A stretch of 64,000 nt of DNA from positions 158,981-222,980 of the forward strand of contig JBILBF010000004.1 of assembly GCA_044353855.1 (NCBI GenBank). The letters run 5' to 3'. The translations under genes were made by a program, and so were the position numbers. Origin of the DNA: UKL13-3 sp044353855. Lineage in GTDB: Bacteria; Bacteroidota; Bacteroidia; UKL13-3. Below are positions 62,983 to 64,000 of the stretch, piece by piece; position 1 is the first letter of the stretch; each line of letters begins with the position of its first letter. The notes under the pieces were generated by a model. That model was not told the origin of the DNA, made no database searches, and was given only the letters and a program-made list of their open reading frames with translations.

Positions 62983-64000
62983 ATGAAAAACACATTACGC
63001 ATAGTCATTTTATCCTTCATTTTTGCCTTCATTCACATCACGAAGGTAAGTGCCCAACTCATTCCCGTAGGCTTAACTGGGTTTAATCATGATGTGATTG
63101 TTAACGGGGTTTCAGCTCCTAACCAAGCATCATCCATCAATTTGACTAATGGTTGGGACGGTGTAAATTATGCTTGGGTTGCTCAGGATTATCCTGGAAC
63201 TAGTGTTACTTGCGGTCTTCCAATGAGTCGTGTATTAAATAGTACAACTATTCCAGGACTTTCATACAATCTTGCAAACTACTCTGGAAATAATACACTT
63301 TATTTGTCTTCAAATACCCCTTCCGACTTGTCTTTTATTACTTCACAATCAGCTAGTACCGTTTATGTGCTTGCTGCTTCTGGAACAGGAACTGGAGCCG
63401 CGGCTTGTACTATTGATTACAGAGTTAATTTTACAGATGGTACTTCCGAAACATTTCCTGGGAATATTTATCCAAATTGGTTTGGTTTCGGTGGTGCTTT
63501 TGTTAATCTCGGTCGTGTTCTTACCACAAATGTAACAAGTGGCCTTGAATGTTTTACTAATGGACCTAACATGGTTCAGGTTGCACTTAATATTTCTCTA
63601 GCAAATCAAAACAAACCTATTTCAAGGGTCACTGTAACTAGAGCTTCAGGTGGTACTTTTGGGGTATTTGCTATTAGTATTAACTTTACAGGAGTCATAG
63701 GAGGAACACCAACCGTTCCACCCATTGCAAGTTTCTCTTATGACGAAGCAATTGACACCGTTTGGATAAACGCAAACCGCACAATCGTAAACACGAGTGT
63801 AGACGCAGAAAAAAGCTATTGGGATATTATTGGTTACAATGTATCCAACAAAAATGGACCTTATGCAGCAGTTCAAACTACTCGCCAATGCAAAAACTCC
63901 GAAAACATTACAGATTGTTTTATCGATACAGTAAACAACGCTGTTAACTTTAATTATACCTATACCAAGCCAGGCTATTACCGCTTAAAGGTAACAGCTA
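62983..64000 (+). CDS. Secreted PKD-domain protein, truncated by window end
   Basis: Starts at ATG 62983 and stays open to base 64000 (339 residues visible), so the 3' end is outside. The signal peptide is residues 1-25 (FIFAFIHITKVSAQ). Residues ~26-230 are a beta-rich domain with regular Gly/Asn/Thr (LTNGWDGVNYAWVAQDY, NTLYLSSNTPSDLSF, SGTGTGAAACTIDYRVNF). It looks like a jelly-roll glycan-associated fold, though unassigned. From ~245 a PKD-like unit begins (PPIASFSYDEAIDTVWINAN...) and ends with FNYTYTKPGYYRLKVTA. A T9SS sorting tail is expected beyond the window. Confidence 0.75.
   Translation, partial: MKNTLRIVILSFIFAFIHITKVSAQLIPVGLTGFNHDVIVNGVSAPNQASSINLTNGWDGVNYAWVAQDYPGTSVTCGLPMSRVLNSTTIPGLSYNLANYSGNNTLYLSSNTPSDLSFITSQSASTVYVLAASGTGTGAAACTIDYRVNFTDGTSETFPGNIYPNWFGFGGAFVNLGRVLTTNVTSGLECFTNGPNMVQVALNISLANQNKPISRVTVTRASGGTFGVFAISINFTGVIGGTPTVPPIASFSYDEAIDTVWINANRTIVNTSVDAEKSYWDIIGYNVSNKNGPYAAVQTTRQCKNSENITDCFIDTVNNAVNFNYTYTKPGYYRLKVTA

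Noticed and set aside
63646..63888. Minus-strand 80-codon frame at the window end
   Set aside because: It lies inside the secreted PKD protein open from 62983 to the end, which has a signal peptide and a PKD-like unit.
1..64000. CRISPR arrays, tRNA/rRNA genes, insertion sequences, prophage or defence systems
   Set aside because: No regular repeat-spacer pattern, tRNA cloverleaf, transposase or recognisable defence gene was seen on reading; short RNAs could still be missed without a covariance search.

Overview
The window is AT-rich chromosomal DNA from a member of the Bacteroidota. The evidence is the gene content: type IX secretion (T9SS) sorting domains of both type A and type B (CHU_C), DUF5686 and DUF4294 proteins, a YtxJ-type bacillithiol protein, choice-of-anchor L and V domains, and an ECF sigma factor followed by the small protein usual in this phylum. 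The regulatory signals agree: TTTG-N19-TAnnTTTG promoters and an almost complete lack of Shine-Dalgarno sequences. I cannot place it below phylum with confidence. I saw no rRNA, tRNA, CRISPR array, transposase, integrase or phage gene. Coding density is high, and only 62678-62982 is a gene-poor gap above 300 bases.

Layout. 1-4.2 kb: the end of an unidentified gene, then ribF (FMN/FAD synthesis) overlapping an M23/LysM cell-wall peptidase, smpB and a threonine aldolase. 4.2-12.4 kb, minus strand: lon, a tetR-SDR pair, and the DNA-repair genes dinB and uvrA. 12.7-13.6 kb: an ECF sigma factor and its small partner. 13.6-20.7 kb, minus strand: mtaB, a VWA/AAA+ pair, lgt, an OmpA protein and a DUF4294 protein. 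20.9-30.3 kb, plus strand: a large PKD/CHU_C surface protein, then a tightly packed MFS-ribD-DMT-yigZ-M4 peptidase run. 30.4-35 kb: aroE with a choice-of-anchor L/OmpA protein, divergent from a choice-of-anchor V protein. 35-40.9 kb: an acetyltransferase, a cysteine-free redoxin, an SDR, argS and a lipoprotein. 41-46.7 kb: rpsF-rpsR-rplI, trxB, a dienelactone-hydrolase-like protein, YtxJ, a glycosyltransferase and rsmG. 46.7-57 kb: a DUF5686 protein, an ABC-2 permease, a TlpA-like protein, two tandem RNA m5C methyltransferases and an AI-2E family protein. 57-64 kb: a glycosyltransferase, a SulP-carbonic anhydrase fusion, an ABC ATPase, an M20 dipeptidase and the start of another secreted PKD protein.

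Most genes are housekeeping: translation (smpB, argS, rpsF/R, rplI, rsmG, mtaB, RNA methyltransferases), flavin synthesis (ribF, ribD), proteostasis (lon), thiol redox (trxB, ytxJ, TlpA-like) and the cell envelope (lgt, M23, OmpA, DUF5686). The accessory layer is secreted or surface T9SS cargo. I did not find a clearly new multi-gene system. The most unusual points are: a dinB with no conventional start codon able to include its catalytic aspartate; a redoxin in which both CxxC cysteines are serines; a CxxCH motif in the choice-of-anchor V protein; an OmpA-anchored choice-of-anchor L protein; a strong Shine-Dalgarno before rplI in the bS6/bS18 operon; and several perfect palindromes in promoter regions (uvrA, tetR, dinB, 52.3 kb).
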